Assembly (NCBI RefSeq): GCF_033115175.1
Contig: NC_084850.1
Location: 15,097,218 to 15,161,217 of the forward strand
Origin: Lepus europaeus
Lineage: Eukaryota; Chordata; Mammalia; Lagomorpha; Leporidae
Length of the DNA: 64,000 nt
Direction: 5' to 3'
Numbering within the stretch: position 1 is the first letter of the stretch; every line of letters starts with the position of its first letter. The position numbers and the translations under genes are program-made. Positions 35,510-48,630 of this stretch are shown here, piece after piece. A model generated the notes under the pieces. The model did no database searches, was not told the origin of the DNA, and saw only the letters and a list, made by a program, of their open reading frames with translations.

Positions 35510-35888
35510 AAACCATAAAATCATCAAAATAACTACATAGGAGAGGTATTTTTGCAATTTCAGTTTTGAGATTTTTCCATTCATGGAGTGGAAAGCCTTT
35601 CTTTGCTGTGGCCAGCAAATCATAATGAAACACCTAATAGCTCCACTTACACAAGAATTCTAAACATGTATATAGGAAAACAAAAAAAAAAACATCAGAA
35701 ACAAAGGTTAAACAAAAACGACAAACAGAAATATTTGCAATGTTTATGAGTGATACTTATTAACCACAAAATGCAGAAAGCCTGTACATGTCAATTTAAA
35801 AATAATCAAATAAATGAATAAGTAAATAAATAAACTAGGAGTTCACAGAAAAAAAAAACCTACAAAACACCAAGAAACAAAGATACTT
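35510..35888. other. Unassigned AT-rich intergenic sequence
   Basis: No gene or clear repeat. Confidence 0.5.
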
Positions 35889-35898
35889 AATTTAATTT

Positions 35899-36211
35899 AT
35901 TTATTTGAAAGTCAGAGTTACAAAGAGAAAAAGGAGAGGCAGAGAGAAAGAGAGGTCTTCTATTCGCTGGTTCACTCCCCAATTGGCCGCAGGCGGGAGC
36001 TACGCCAATCCGAAGCCAGGAGCCAGGAGCCTCCTCGGGGTCTTCCCATGCACCTGCAAGGGCCCAAGGACTTGGGTCACCTTCTACTGCTTTCCCAGGC
36101 CACAGCAGAGAGCGGGATCAGAAGTGGAGGAGCTGGGACTTGAACCCACACCCATAGGGATGACAGCACTGCAGGCAGCAGCTTTACCCAGTATACCACA
36201 GCACCAGCATC
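35899..36211 (-). mobile_element. C repeat, type A
   Basis: Junction repeat AATTTATTT (about 35894 and 36212-36220). Confidence 0.9.
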
Positions 36212-36246
36212 AATTTATTTTTATAATTTTATAACAGGTTTTTTAT

Positions 36247-38679
36247 AAGATTTTATTTATTTATTTGTTTGTTTCAACTTTAATAAATATAAATTTCCAG
36301 AGTACAACATTTGGATTTTAGCAGCTTTTCCCCCCATAACCTCCCTCCCACCAACAACTATCCCATCTCTCACTCCCTCTCCCATCCATTCTTCATCAAG
36401 ATTCATTTTCAATTATCTTGATATGCAGAAGATCAACTTAGTATATACTAAGTAAAGATTTCAACAGACTGCACCCACACAGACACACTAAGTATAGAGT
36501 ACTATTTGAATAGTAGTTTTACCATTAATTTGCATAGTACAACACATTTAGGACAGAGATCCTACATGGGGAGTAAGTGCACAGTGACTCCTGTTGTTGA
36601 TTTAACAACTGACACTGTTATTTAAGGCGTCAGTAATCACCTGCAGCTCTTGTCCTAAGCTGCCAAGGCTATGGAAGCCTCTTGAGTTCACAAACTCCAA
36701 TCTTATTTAGACAAGGCCATAGTCAAAGCAGAAGTTCTCTCCTCCCTTCAGAGAAAGGTACCTCCTTCTTTGATGGCCCGTTCTTTCCGCTGGGATCTCA
36801 CTCACAGAGATCTTTCATTTAGGTCATTTGTTTTTTGCCACAGTGTCTTGGTTTTCCATGTGAAACTCTCATGGGTTTTTTAGCCAGATCCCAATGCCTT
36901 AAGGGCTGATTCTGAGGCCAGAGTGCTGTTTAGGACATCTGCCATTCTATGAGTCTCCTGTGTATCCTGCTTCCCATGTTGGATCGTTCTCTCCTTTTTA
37001 ATTCTATCAGTTAGTATTAGCAGACACTGGTCTTGTTTACGTGATCCCTTTGACTCTTAATCCTATCATTGTGATCAATTATGAACTTAAACTGATCACT
37101 TTGATCAGTAAGATGGCATTGGTAGATGCCACCTTGATGGGATTGAATTGGAATCCCCTGGCACATTTCTAACTCTGTCATTTGGGGCAAGTCGGATTCA
37201 GCATGTCCCAAATTGTACATCTCCTCCCTCTCTTATTCCCATTCTTATATTTAACAGGGTTCACTTTTCAGTTTAAACACTTAAGAATAATTGTGTGTTA
37301 ATTACAGACTTAAACCAATAGTATTAAGTAGAACAAAAAATACTAAAAGAAATAAAGTAGTAAGTTGTTCCTTGACAGTCAGGACAATGGCTGATCAAGT
37401 CATTGTTTCTCATAGTGTCCATTTCACTTCAACAGGTTTCCCCTTTGGTGCTCTGTTAGTTGTCACAAATCAGGGAGAACGTACGATATTTGTCCCTTTG
37501 GGACTGGCTTATTTCACTCAGCATGATGTTTTCCAGATTCCTCCATCTTGTTGCAAATGACCGGATTTCATTGTTTTTGACTGCTGTATAGTATTCTACA
37601 GAGTACATATCCCATAGTTTCTTTATCCAGTCTTCTGTTGATGGGCATTTAGGTTGATTCTATGTCTTAGCTATTGTGAATTGAGCTATAATAAACATTA
37701 AGGTGCAGACAGCTCTTTTATTTGCCAACTTAATTTCCCTTGGGTAAATTCCAAGGAGTGGGATGGCTGGGTCTTGTGGTAGGACTATATTCAGGTTTCT
37801 GAGGAATCTCCAAACTGTCTTACATAGTGGCTTTACCAGTTTGCATTCCCACCAACAGTGAGTTAGTGTGCCCTTTTCCCCACATTCTCACCAGCATCTG
37901 TTGTTGGTAGATTTCTGTATGTGAGCCATTCTAATCGGGGTGAGGTGAAACCTTATTGTGGTTTTGATTTGCATTTCCCTGATTGCTAGTGATCCTGAAC
38001 ATTTTTTCATGTGTCTGTTGGCCATTTCGATTTCCTCTTTTGAAAAATGTCTATTGAGGTCCTTGACCCATCTCTTAAATGGGTTGTTTGTTTTGTTGTT
38101 GTGAAGTTTCTTGATCTCTTTGTAGGTTCTCTTTATTAATCTGTTATCATTTGTATAATCTGCAAATATTTTTTCCCATTCTGTCGGTTGCCTCTTCACT
38201 TTCCTGTTTCTTTTGCAGTTCAGAAGCTCATCAATTTGATGTCATCCCAAATGTTAATTTTGGCTTTGACTGCTTGTCCTCTGGGGTCTTTTCAAGAAGT
38301 CTGCCTGTGCCTATATCTTGCATGGTTTCTCCAATGTTCTCTAATAATTTGACGGTGTCGGGTCATATGTTTAGATCTTTAATCCATGTTGAGTGGATTT
38401 TTGTGTAAGGTGTAAGTAGCAGTCTTGCTTCATACTTCTGCATGTGGAAATCCAGTTTTCCCAGCACCATTTGTTGAATAGACTGTCCTTGCTCCAGGAA
38501 TTGGTTTTAGCTCATTGATCAAATATAAGTTTGCTGTAGATGTTTGAATTGATTTCTGGTGTTTCAATTCTGTTCCATTGGTCTATCCATCTGTTTCTGT
38601 ACCAGTACCATGCTGTTTTGATTATAACTGCCCTGTAGTATGTCTTGAAATCTGGTATTGTGATGCCTCTGGCTTTGTA
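36247..38679 (-). mobile_element. Lagomorph L1, 5'-truncated, reverse orientation
   Basis: From the left: T-rich tail (reverse of the A-tail), G-rich tract as CCCTCCC at 36335-36400, 3'UTR, then ORF2 C-terminal coding. An open 103-codon piece at 37888-38199 (minus strand) reads as the ORF2p C-terminal region ([20 protein letters not shown]). Frameshifts elsewhere. The 5' end stops where a C repeat begins. Confidence 0.9.
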
Positions 38680-38994
38680 TATATTTATTTATGTGAGAGG
38701 TAGAAATATAGACAGAGAAAGAGAGACAGAGAAAGGTCTTCCATCTGTTGTTTCACTCTCCAAATGGCTGCAACAGTTGGAACTGTGCTCGTCTGAATCC
38801 AGGAGCCAGAAGCTTCTTCCAGGTTTCCTATGTGAGTGCAGGGTCCCTAGTACTTGGGTCATCTTCCACTGCTTTCCCAGGTCATAAGCAGAGAGCTAGA
38901 TCAGAATAGGAAGAGCCAGGACATGAACTGGCATCCATGTGGGATTTGGGCACCACAGGCAGAGGCTTAGCCCACTACGTCACAGTCCCAGCCT
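38680..38994 (-). mobile_element. C repeat, type A
   Basis: Reverse copy with TATTTATTTATG at the tail and CACAGTCCCAGCC at the head. Confidence 0.9.
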
Positions 38995-40167
38995 CAATAT
39001 TAAATTGTTAAATGGTAAGGATTTGGAGGGGGTAAGATTATAAGGCAGGGGAAAGTGATTTTTTTTTGTTTTACTTCACAATATGCATGTACTTTTATAA
39101 AAATATTGATTATAAGTAGTGTGCAATATAAAATGTAGAGATACACATTTAGAAGATTATATATAAATGTAATATATTAAAAAACAAAAATATGTGCATA
39201 GCATAAGGTGAAAACATTAACGCTTATATTTGCAGATGGATCTGAGAACAATAATCTCTGGGGTTTGGGGACAAAGGAGCATTTTCTTTTTCTTATAGTT
39301 AACTTCAGTTTTATTTGACATGAAGTGGAAGAAAACCATGCCTGTTAGTCATGTGTAAATCAATGTGAAGTTCACTGGCCTGGGAATCAGAAAAAGTAGA
39401 TCCTGATGCCAAATCTGTCCCTCTTTCTCTCTGCTCTGCCACTTTTCCTATCCCAAAGATTGATCAATATTATCTGATTTCTAAACTTTCTCCCAACTCC
39501 ATAAACATATAATTTTATGATTCTGCATACTTCATTTCTTTCCTTATAAAACAACATTGCCAGTGCTTACAAAATGCCTAAAAATAATACCACCTCACAG
39601 GGAAAACATGAAACCTTGAATAATTCAGTATTACCATCCTCAGCACTTGTTGCATGCCCATTTGGATTGCAGCACCAGACAACAGTATATATTCTGATAG
39701 CTGGAAACAAATAGCCAGCAAATAGAGACACTGGGATAATGTACAATAGGAATGACCTCTATTGGGGGTTCATTATCTAAAAATAGCAAAGGTCAAATTA
39801 GAAAAGTTGCTTTTTGTTATTTTGTTTGCTCATTTTGTAGTTCTGCAAATACATATAAGTTAGATATTTGATTCCTGCTTTAACATAGTTCTCTTGTTTT
39901 TACCAATCCACAACAGCCCATACTCCCCACCCCGACCTCAATTCCAACCCTTTGCCCCATAGGTTCCTTGTTAGCAGTATGCACAATTCTGGTCAACATT
40001 AATCCTTGTCTTCTCCAGTCCTCCATAGTACAATCGCCTCTCTATTTCATTTTGCTCCCCCATCTACAACCTGCACATATTTGTAGTCAATTGGAGAACT
40101 AATTATTTGTACTGGCAACGCCACAAACAAACTGCTATTTTCACTAGACATTAGTGCTGCAGAACTT
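38995..40167. other. Unique intergenic sequence with a possible MIR
   Basis: 39330-39500 (CTGGCCTGGGAATCAGAAAAAG..CTCTGCCACTTTTCC) loosely fits sense MIR. The rest shows no gene or clear repeat. Confidence 0.4.
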
Positions 40168-40340
40168 GAAAGAAAGAAAGAAAGAAAGAAAGAAAAGAAA
40201 GGAAAGGAAGGAAGGAAGGAAGGGAGAGAGAGGAAGAAAGGAAGAAAGAAAGAAAGAGAGAAAGAGAGGAAGGAAGGAAGGAAGGAAGGAAGGAAGGAAG
40301 GAAGGAAGGAAGGAAGGAAGGAGGAAGGAAGGAAGAAAAT
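40168..40340. repeat. (GAAA)n / (GGAA)n purine microsatellite
   Basis: About 170 bp of pure purine tetramers on the plus strand, moving from GAAA to GGAA units. Confidence 0.95.
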
Positions 40341-42580
40341 AGGGAAGTGGAAAAATAATATAGTCTTATTCTTTAACAGGATTTCAGGTGTTATTTTTAA
40401 AGAAGCAGAAAAAGCAAGAATCCCTTTAGACAGTATAAATTATATCCTTTATTTTTAGAGTCATTTTCTTGATAGAAAGGTTAAAATCTGTAGAAATTTG
40501 TCTAAGAAATGTAGCAAATATATTCTACATTTTTCAATAGCCTAAAAGATGCTGTTTTAAAAAAATCGGATCAAAGACACTCACTTGCATAGTAATGGCA
40601 AAAGCATATTCAAGGTAAATGAGGGTTGGCAAGGATTAAGTCTGAAAAAAAAAGGAATTTTGTTTTTGTGACTGATTTACCTGGAGCAGCCAATCATTTG
40701 AATTTTGCAAATTCAGCAAAAAAAGGTGACAATCAGATTTCTTACATAAAACAGTAAATAAATTCTCCTGTATTATAATTATTTTTAAATAAATAAAAAG
40801 TTAACAAAATCTTCTATCTTAGCAGATACAAATAAAACAGACTCCTCTTAAAATAAACTAATACGTATCGCATAAGATTATTTTGTCTTGGGAAATGTGC
40901 CTCCCTTTATTGTTCCAAGTCATATTACTCTCTTAATGACCTGTTTTCATTTGAATTTCTGTGTGTGTATGTGTGTATGTGTGTGTATACATGTATACAA
41001 CACATTCACACAGAGACAAATGACCACATACCTGGTACAGACAAGAGGCTAGTACTTGACCAGCCTGTCTTCCTTCTCTTATTAATACAACTGCTAATCA
41101 TACACCAGAGCCTATAATCTTGAACTTTGAGAAACAAAATATATTCATCAATGTTTGAAAAGTAACTCCCAAAAAATACATTCCTAAATCCTTTAAAATA
41201 AACAAATTAAGAGTCTAAGAATAGGAATTCAAGGAGATTTAAACTTGAATTAGCTTAACTACTTTTGACACGTTTACACATGAAAGACACCAAGATTGTA
41301 TGTACTACTTGCTGCTTTAAGAAGTTTCATTCTGCCTGTCTATCTAAAAAGTTTCAGCCAAAGTTAAATCAATCTCCTCTACTGATTTTCAACATTAGAC
41401 AAATACCCAGCCCCCTCCACCCCCCTTTTTTTTTTGAACTCTGCTTTCAGTCTGACTTTTTCCCCAATTGAAATTCAGGCCTTCAATGGTTGGTTTTTCT
41501 TGGTTCTAAATGTTGATAAAAAAGGGTTTTCTCCACTCCCTCAATTTGATGTGACAGGCTTCTGACATGAATAATGGAAGCATTTCTTTCACAGGCAAAT
41601 CAACTTAATTTAGCAAGCCTTTATACTCTCAGTGGGCAAGCCACAATCCCTGAGATTCCATGAGAGCTTTTAAGTTAGACGAAATCTTTAGAATTTGCAG
41701 AAAATGTATAAAGTAAACAACACTTATTTTGTCACAATACTTGAATAACTTTTATGCAGGAGTTACAGATGAATATATTACTTCCTAATCAGATCTTGAT
41801 TTACAAGCAATTTGTAAGGAACCCTCTAAACTCAAGGGAAACTAGCCCCCAGTAAGAAAAATCAGTCTCCACACAAACATTTTAAAGCCTACAGAGAGGG
41901 TATGGTGGGAATTATCACTACGCTCTTAAAACTGTATATATGAAATATACAAAATATATTATTGCAAAAATTAAAGGGAAAAAAAGAAAGGGAAGAAGTA
42001 GGTGGGTTTGAGGGAAGGAGGAAATATGGTTATCTTAAAATTGTATCTATGAAATACATGAAATATGTTCCCTTTATAGTAATAAAAATTAAAAGAGGAG
42101 GCTGTAGTTTGAAAAAAAAAAAAAAACAAAATAACAAGCTAAGGAAATAAAAATCAACACCCTACACCACCCCTCAAAAAAAAGAAAGAAAAATAAAGGT
42201 ACCTATACCCTGTAGGGCAGAGTGAAGTTTATAACAGCACTAGATCTCTTTTGGAAAATCCTTTTAACCAGAATCTTAGAGAATTGAAAGGGCAGTATTT
42301 GCTAGCCATCAGATTGAAAGAAATAGATCCTATAGTCATTTCCATTTCCAAACTCAGGACACAGTTATTCCCCTGAGAACTTTGCAGAACAGAAACAAGA
42401 CATATTAATAATGCATTTGTGCTCAAAGGATGGGATTCGTAAGAATAAAACTGAGACATATGTCTTCTGTGTTGACTTAGAAATAAATGCAGACAGACTT
42501 ACAGTGAGGCAGATTTTGAATTAAAAGTCTCTAACAGAATATGGTGGTTGGTTTTTGCCTTTTGGCTTCTGATATCATTA
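40341..42580. other. Long unique AT-rich stretch without young repeats
   Basis: About 2.2 kb with no C repeat or young L1. Only short simple repeats, such as (TG)n near 40972-40990. No coding signal. Confidence 0.5.
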
Positions 42581-42584
42581 ATAT

Positions 42585-42780
42585 AAAGGGGGTGGAAGAA
42601 AGGAAAGAACACAGGCTTGGGAACCTGGAGACCTGTTCTAGGTTTAACCAGAAAATTTTACACATAACCTTAGAAAAGTCCATTCTTGGATGTGAACCTC
42701 TGATTCGTTTTCTATTCAATGAGAAGATAAAACTAGATGATTTCTAAGGTTCATTCCAACTCTAAAATGCTGTAATTCCA
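42585..42780 (+). mobile_element. MIR-family SINE fragment
   Basis: GAACACAGGCTTGGGAACCTGGAGACC followed by ATGAGAAGATAAAACTAGATGATTTCTAAGGTTCATTCCAACTCTAAAATGCTGTAATTCC fits a MIR/MIR3-like order. Confidence 0.55.
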
Positions 42781-42940
42781 TAAATTTGTGACTAAAGTCT
42801 ATATGAGTAATGATGAAAGTAATGGAGTTTTATACATAATATAAAAATTTTAAAAGAAAGCCTACAATTCTGGGATTTGGCTTGAGTTGGTATAGCAAGT
42901 ACACCTTGAGCTTCCTCTGGTAGCTTTCCATAGTTTATTA

Positions 42941-42985
42941 TTACCATATATATACATAAATATATATATATATATATATATATAT
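42941..42985. repeat. (TA)n microsatellite
   Basis: An uninterrupted TA run at 42958-42985 with imperfect TA units on the left. Confidence 0.95.
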
Positions 42986-43323
42986 GAGAAAAGATGGTCC
43001 TTTCATTTCTAAACTTTTCTTATCCTCAGCTTCTGAGAATATTTATTACATGGTAAGTGATAATTGAGAAACATTTATCTACATGCATATTTTTCTGTAC
43101 ACTTAATGTATTATAATTTCTCTCATACAAATAAAAATATAATTGTCCCAACAATATATTTATTCTATAAAGATAACTTCTGTTTTACTGTTTAAATTTT
43201 TATGAAAGTATATTCAAGTACAAAATAGTTGGATTCATTAATGTCAGAGGCTTCATGTTATATTTCAATTTGCATGTTAAGGTTGTGGAGTTCATAAATG
43301 AGGAGGTAATTGTACCAGTAAGA
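42986..43323. other. Unassigned AT-rich intergenic sequence
   Basis: No gene or clear repeat. Confidence 0.5.
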
Positions 43324-43337
43324 AAAAGTGATATTAT

Positions 43338-43667
43338 TGACTGGCACTGTGGCTCACTTGGCTAATCCTCCGCCTGCGGTGCTGGCACCCTGGGTTCTAG
43401 TCCTGGTTGGGGCGCCGGATTCTGTCCCGGTTGCTCCTCTTCCAGTCCAGCTCTCTGCTGTGGCCCGGGAGTGCAGTGGAGGATGGCCCAAGGGCTTAGG
43501 CCCTGCACCCACATGGGAGACCAGGAGGAAGCACCTGGCTCCTGGCTTCGGATCCGCACAGCGCACCGGCCATAGCAGCCATTTAGGGGGTGAATCAACA
43601 GAAAAAAGGAAGACCTTTCTCTCTGTCTCTCTCTCACTGTCTAACTCTGCTTGTTTAAAAAAAAAAG
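43338..43667 (+). mobile_element. C repeat, type B
   Basis: Target duplication AAAAGTGATATTAT (43324-43337 and 43668-43681). Confidence 0.95.
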
Positions 43668-43681
43668 AAAAGTGATATTAT

Positions 43682-44666
43682 AAATTCTAAATAATAGTCC
43701 TTAACTACAGAGAACTATTTTTATATAAACATGTTTTTAGAGAGTAAACAACCATGTCTAATCCATACTCTACAATGTCAAGCCTTTTCTCTCCTTTTCC
43801 CTTCTTTATTCTCTCTCTTTTTTTCTCCTTCTCTCTTTCTCAATTAGCTAATAAGCCAATTAGGTGTTCCAACAATTATAAAAGTCATGAAAACAGAAAG
43901 AAAAATAGGAAACAAGTGAAGGTAGAACAAAATCCTTTTACTTTAAAGGATGTCCACTGTTAACCCCTGAAGTATCCTACTCCAAGTTGACAGATTCGCT
44001 ATGCCAACTCTTGGCCCTCCCACCTCCCTTCTCTATTATAATGATTAGGTCAGTTAATTGGCTGATTAAGAATACACCAGCATTTTTAGTAACTGGCAAT
44101 TAGGGTCAGACCCTGAGGTATAGAGGATCCTTTCAGATTGGTGGTATCACTTGAGTTATAAAGATTAATAAAGTCAAGTGAGTTTTTAGGTCTGCCCTCT
44201 TATATGACTATGATAGTAGCATCTATAGCTCTAATATATCAGTTGCTTTCAAACCAAGCTGCATTCATTCAAGAGTAGCAATCATAGTCTCCAAACAGGA
44301 AAAAAACAAAAGTACAAAGTACATATAAGTACATATGGGAATATCATATCATCACAAGCCCTACAGGTGCTCCTATCTGCTATGATAACAATTCTTATAT
44401 TTTATTCACAACTATTATTTTCTATCTAGAGCCATTCCAATAGAGACTCAAGTTCCCTATTTAAAAGGCCCATAGGAGTATGATGTATGACATACCCAAA
44501 TCCCCTTTGGCCTAGTTAAATCTTCTCACAGTCGTCTCTCACCATAACTTAGGTCAGACAAGCTAGCATTTAGGAAGATCCATTACAAAAGGTATCCAGT
44601 TATGGGCAAGGCAAATTCTCCCTTACAGCCCTAAAACAGTTTGTGCTATTTCTTACAATAAGAAAT
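43682..44666. other. Unique intergenic sequence
   Basis: About 1 kb with no gene or repeat recognised. A pyrimidine-rich patch is at 43783-43840. Confidence 0.5.
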
Positions 44667-44678
44667 AATGGTATAATA

Positions 44679-44961
44679 GGGGCCCACGCTGTGGTGTAGC
44701 CAGTAAAACTGCTGTCTGCAGTGCCAGTTTCCCATATGGGTGCTGGTTCGAGTCCCGGCTGCTGCACTTCTGATCCAGCTCTCTGCTATGGCCCGGGAAA
44801 GCAGTAAAAGATGGCCCAAGTTCTTGGGCACCTGTATTCATGTGAGAGACCTGGAAGAGGCTCCTGGCTTCGGATCAGCCCAGCTCCAGCCATTGCAGCC
44901 ATTTGGGGAGTGAACCAGCAGATGGAAGACCTTTCTCTCTCTGTCTCTGTCCCTCTCTATG

Positions 44962-45005
<44 letters not shown>

Positions 45006-45058
45006 CTGCCTCTCTGTAACTCTGCCTTTCAAATAAATAAATTGATCTTTAAAAAAAG
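44679..45058 (+). mobile_element. C repeat, type A, with expanded (TC)n
   Basis: B-box-like GGTTCGAGTCCC at about 44745. (TC)n at 44968-45000. Junction repeat AATGGTAT (44667 and 45061). Confidence 0.95.
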
Positions 45059-45229
45059 AAAATGGTATGCTTGCATTAAAATTATGACACACTGAGGCAG
45101 AACTGGGTATATCAATTACAACTTGGACAAGCTGCTACAGAATAGGATATATTGACTCTACATGTGGTATTGGGAGGATGGCATCCCAGAAAAATTCTGC
45201 AGACAGTATAAAGACAGTATAAAATAAGA

Positions 45230-45470
45230 GCTAAACCCATAAACTTTGGATCAGGTTTGTCCCAAGTCAAAATCCTGGCTCTACCACATACTTAATGTGT
45301 GACCTTAATGCAAGTTACTTAATGCAAGTTTCTCAGCTTATGTGAGCCTTGGTTTGTGTATCTGTAGAATGAGAACAATAACAGAACCCATCACATAGAC
45401 ATAATGGGAAAACTATGAAATAATCATGCCAAGCATTTTTCTCAAGCTTTCCATATAGTAAGTGCTCAAA
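45230..45470 (+). mobile_element. MIR SINE
   Basis: CCTGGCTCTACCACATACTTAATGTGTGACCTT, then GTATCTGTAGAATGAGAACAATAA, and a TAGTAAGTGCTCAAAAA end: the full sense MIR order. Confidence 0.85.
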
Positions 45471-45859
45471 AAAAAAAAAAAACAACTATATTGACATGAT
45501 TGTCTTTCCTCATTCAATATGCTGGTTGGTTGAGTAAATCAATAGGTTTAAGGTCATGGTTACTATTCTGTAGACAGAGTCTGAGCATTTGGGAAAAGCT
45601 ACAGGACAGAGAATCAGAGATCAGAGAACACACAATTCCAGCCTAGGAAGGGTAGGATGGGTTTGAATACAGTAAACCCAGAGTTCGGGAAATTCAACAT
45701 TCCTTGGATCTAGGTCTATATCAGGTTCACAGGACTGGGAAGAATATGGTGCCTGACCAACATCTGCAGCTACTGGTTATTCACAAAATCTGCTGCACCT
45801 TTGGAGTGAGGTACATGGAAATGCACCAGGCAGTTTCAGTTATCTACAGCATACAGGTT
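45471..45859. other. Unassigned intergenic sequence
   Basis: No gene or clear repeat. Confidence 0.5.
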
Positions 45860-46000
45860 AAAAGAAAGAACCATGGAGCCTGGCTGCCTGAGTTTTAACA
45901 TCTGCTGTTAGTAGCTATTCGACCTTAGGCAAAGTAATTAATCTTTCTGTTCCTGAATTTTCCTCCTGTATAAAATAAGGGAAAATAATATGTCTTAATT
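45860..46000 (+). mobile_element. MIR SINE
   Basis: ATGGAGCCTGGCTGCCTGAGTTTTAACATC, then TTAGTAGCTATTCGACCTTAGGC and TCCTCCTGTATAAAATAAGGG fit sense MIR. Confidence 0.85.
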
Positions 46001-47539
46001 TATCATACATGTTATGAAAAACATGAGTTCATATTTGCAAAACTTTTAAAGACTTTCTGACAAAAACTGAGCTTTACATACATTTTATCAAATTAAATAA
46101 GTAAAATCCATAATGTACTAGCAGCATTCGATTTATCTTCATTTCACTAGCATACTGCCCTCAAAATGTCAAGCATTTAGGAGACAATGTATTTGATCTT
46201 TGTTTCAGTTTTTGCAAGATGTCAGTTAGATGACCATGGGCCAGAAGGGAAAAATGGTAAGGAACCCAGGAGTCCAAAAGTTAGTATTATTCCTCCCTTT
46301 CCTGGTTTAGCAGTTTAATACCCCACTGACACATGGTGAAATATGAGTATTCATAATTTTATTAGCCCTTTAACCTGAGAGAAAAGGGGTAAGGAACAGC
46401 TCTAATACTGGACAAAATTGGAAAGTCAGTGAAGTCTGTCTTTGAACCTTAATTATCTCACATCGGATCTCCCTTTCAACTCAAAAGTTGGTTTTTCCTT
46501 TTCCTTCAATGCTTAATTGTTAAACCTCTTCCTTAAAACACACACACACAAACAGAAACACAGAATGTTAGAATTGGGAGGTCTATCTCCAAGTTTTATG
46601 CTCTTATAGATGAGGTCATTGGTGCCCATAGAAGGTAAGTGATTTCAGTTAAATGATCAAATTCAGTTTTCCCCCAATCTCTCTACAGTCAGTATCAAGT
46701 TGCATTTAAAGTAGAACAATGGACTGCTCTCAACCCAACATTTGCCTCTTTGGCTTCTTTGCAGACTGACATGCCTTCTAAGAGTTCAAGGCAAATGCCA
46801 CTTCATGAGTTCTGATTTGCTGTTTGCATGGGGCATTCCGATGCAAATTGAGTGTCTTGGTCATAACATCTTGGTCTTGTTCTTCTCTCAGATTTGCATT
46901 ACTAATATATGCAAGTGCTGTATAGTTCAAGGGCATCTGGGGGGTAAAACTACATAGGAAATGTTGCCCTTTCACGGTTCTGTTCTCTCAATAGCAATTT
47001 AGTTACTATGGCAAGTTTCCCCAAAATAGCATTTTTACTCCAACTGTGAACCTGAAGGATTGTTAGTCACATAACCAACAAATAAATAGTGGAGGATCAT
47101 GTGTGGAAGCAAAGAACAAGTAGAATTTAGAGTAAGAAGAAAGTGATTGCTTTGTACAACTCTACCCTTGTTTTATGTCTAAGGAAAGAGGAATCCAGAG
47201 AAGACAGCAACAGAGTGAGTTGGTGCCAGAACAAGGTTGAGAACCCAAGTATCTGATTCCTGTCTAGGGTTCCTGCCCCTGCCCAAATTGGTGCATAAAT
47301 TTTAGTTTACGTAAAATTCCTTTGTCACTAAATAAATGGCTTGAAGTAGAGGTGAATCATATTATCCATGGGTACATTACTGGGACTTAGTTCTAACTTA
47401 AATTCATAGTCCCTCTGTGTAAACATGTTGCTTCCTTTTAGTGGGCAGAAAAAAATGTATAATTTCAGTTAAAACTGTTCCAGAACTTCTGAGTATGGGA
47501 AATGGATGTTGCCAGGAGAGGTTAATAATAGGTCAAAAT
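46001..47539. other. Unique intergenic sequence with possible MIR remnants
   Basis: 46590-46650 and 47170-47265 have antisense-MIR-like wording (TAGATGAGGTCATTGG; GAACAAGGTTGAGAACCC). A short (CA)n is at 46540. No gene. Confidence 0.4.
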
Positions 47540-47548
47540 GGGACTGAA

Positions 47549-47909
47549 ATGCCGGCACCGTGGCTCACTAGGCTAATCCTCCGCCTTGTGGTGCCGGCAC
47601 ACCAGGTTCTAGTCCTGGTTGGGGCACCGGATTCTGTTCCGGTTGCCCCTCTTCCAGGCCAGCTCTCTGCTATGGCCCGGGAGTGCAGTGGAGGATGGCC
47701 CAAGAGCTTGGGCCCTGCACCCCATGGGAGACCAGGAGAAGCACCTGGCTCCTGCCTTCGGATCAGCGCAGTGCGCCGGCCACAGAGTGCCGGCCGTGGC
47801 GGCCATTGGAGGTGAACCAACGGCAAAATGAAGACCTTTCTCTCTGTCTCTCTCTCTCACTGTCCACTCTGCCCGTCAAAAAATAAATAAATAAAATAAA
47901 TTAAAAAAA
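47549..47909 (+). mobile_element. C repeat, type B
   Basis: Target duplication GGGACTGAA (47540-47548 and 47910-47918). Tail AAATAAATAAATAAAATAAATT. Confidence 0.95.
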
Positions 47910-47918
47910 GGGACTGAA

Positions 47919-48269
47919 TCCCTGTGTGAGCTAGAACAGAAACTCCCTAGAAATATTTACTCAAGACTCTACCTGTTATTATTTGATAATGCTTGATTGT
48001 ATTCAATTAAGAATAGGGCTCTTTTTAGGTAACAATGCTGCATTTAGAAAAATTCAACAATAAAGGAGTTTTATGGTAGATTTCTTCTAATTTTCTCAAT
48101 TATCTGTTGGTCTTTGTCAATAAAAACCATGTAAAAACACTACTGTTTGGAACAAAATGAATGACATTTCTTGCTATGTTATAGGTCAACAGTTAATATA
48201 GCCAAACTTTCATTTCTCTCCCATTAAAGTTGCTTGTTTGCCTTATCTGGATGCATATTAACTGGCAAT
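47919..48269. other. Unassigned AT-rich intergenic sequence
   Basis: No gene or clear repeat. Confidence 0.5.
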
Positions 48270-48284
48270 AAAATACAGAACATA

Positions 48285-48615
48285 GGCTGGCGCCGTGGCT
48301 CAATAGGCTAATCCTCCGCCTGCAGCACCGGCACACCGGGTTCTAGTCCCGGTTGGGGCTCTGGATTCTGTCCCGGTTGCCCCTCTTCCAGGCCAGCTCT
48401 CTGCTGTGACCTGGGAGTGCAGTGGAGGATGGCCCAAGTGCTTGGGCCCTGCACCCCATGGGAGACCAGGAGAAGCACCTGGCTCTTGCCTTTGGATCAG
48501 CGCGGTGCACCGGCCGCAGCACGCTGACCGTGGCGGCCATTGGAGGGTGAACCAACGGCAAAAGGAAGACCTTTCTCTCTGTCTCTCTCTCACTGTCCAC
48601 TCTGCCTGTCAAAAA
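48285..48615 (+). mobile_element. C repeat, type B
   Basis: Target duplication AAAATACAGAACATA (48270-48284 and 48616-48630), perfect over 15 bp, so young. Confidence 0.95.
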
Positions 48616-48630
48616 AAAATACAGAACATA

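Noticed and set aside
40168..40340. Array with regular units, considered as CRISPR or satellite
   Set aside because: Pure tetranucleotide microsatellite in a mammalian genome; no spacers.
44720..44765. tRNA gene suggested by A-box and B-box like motifs
   Set aside because: The boxes belong to the tRNA-derived head of a C repeat; no cloverleaf with a full acceptor stem.
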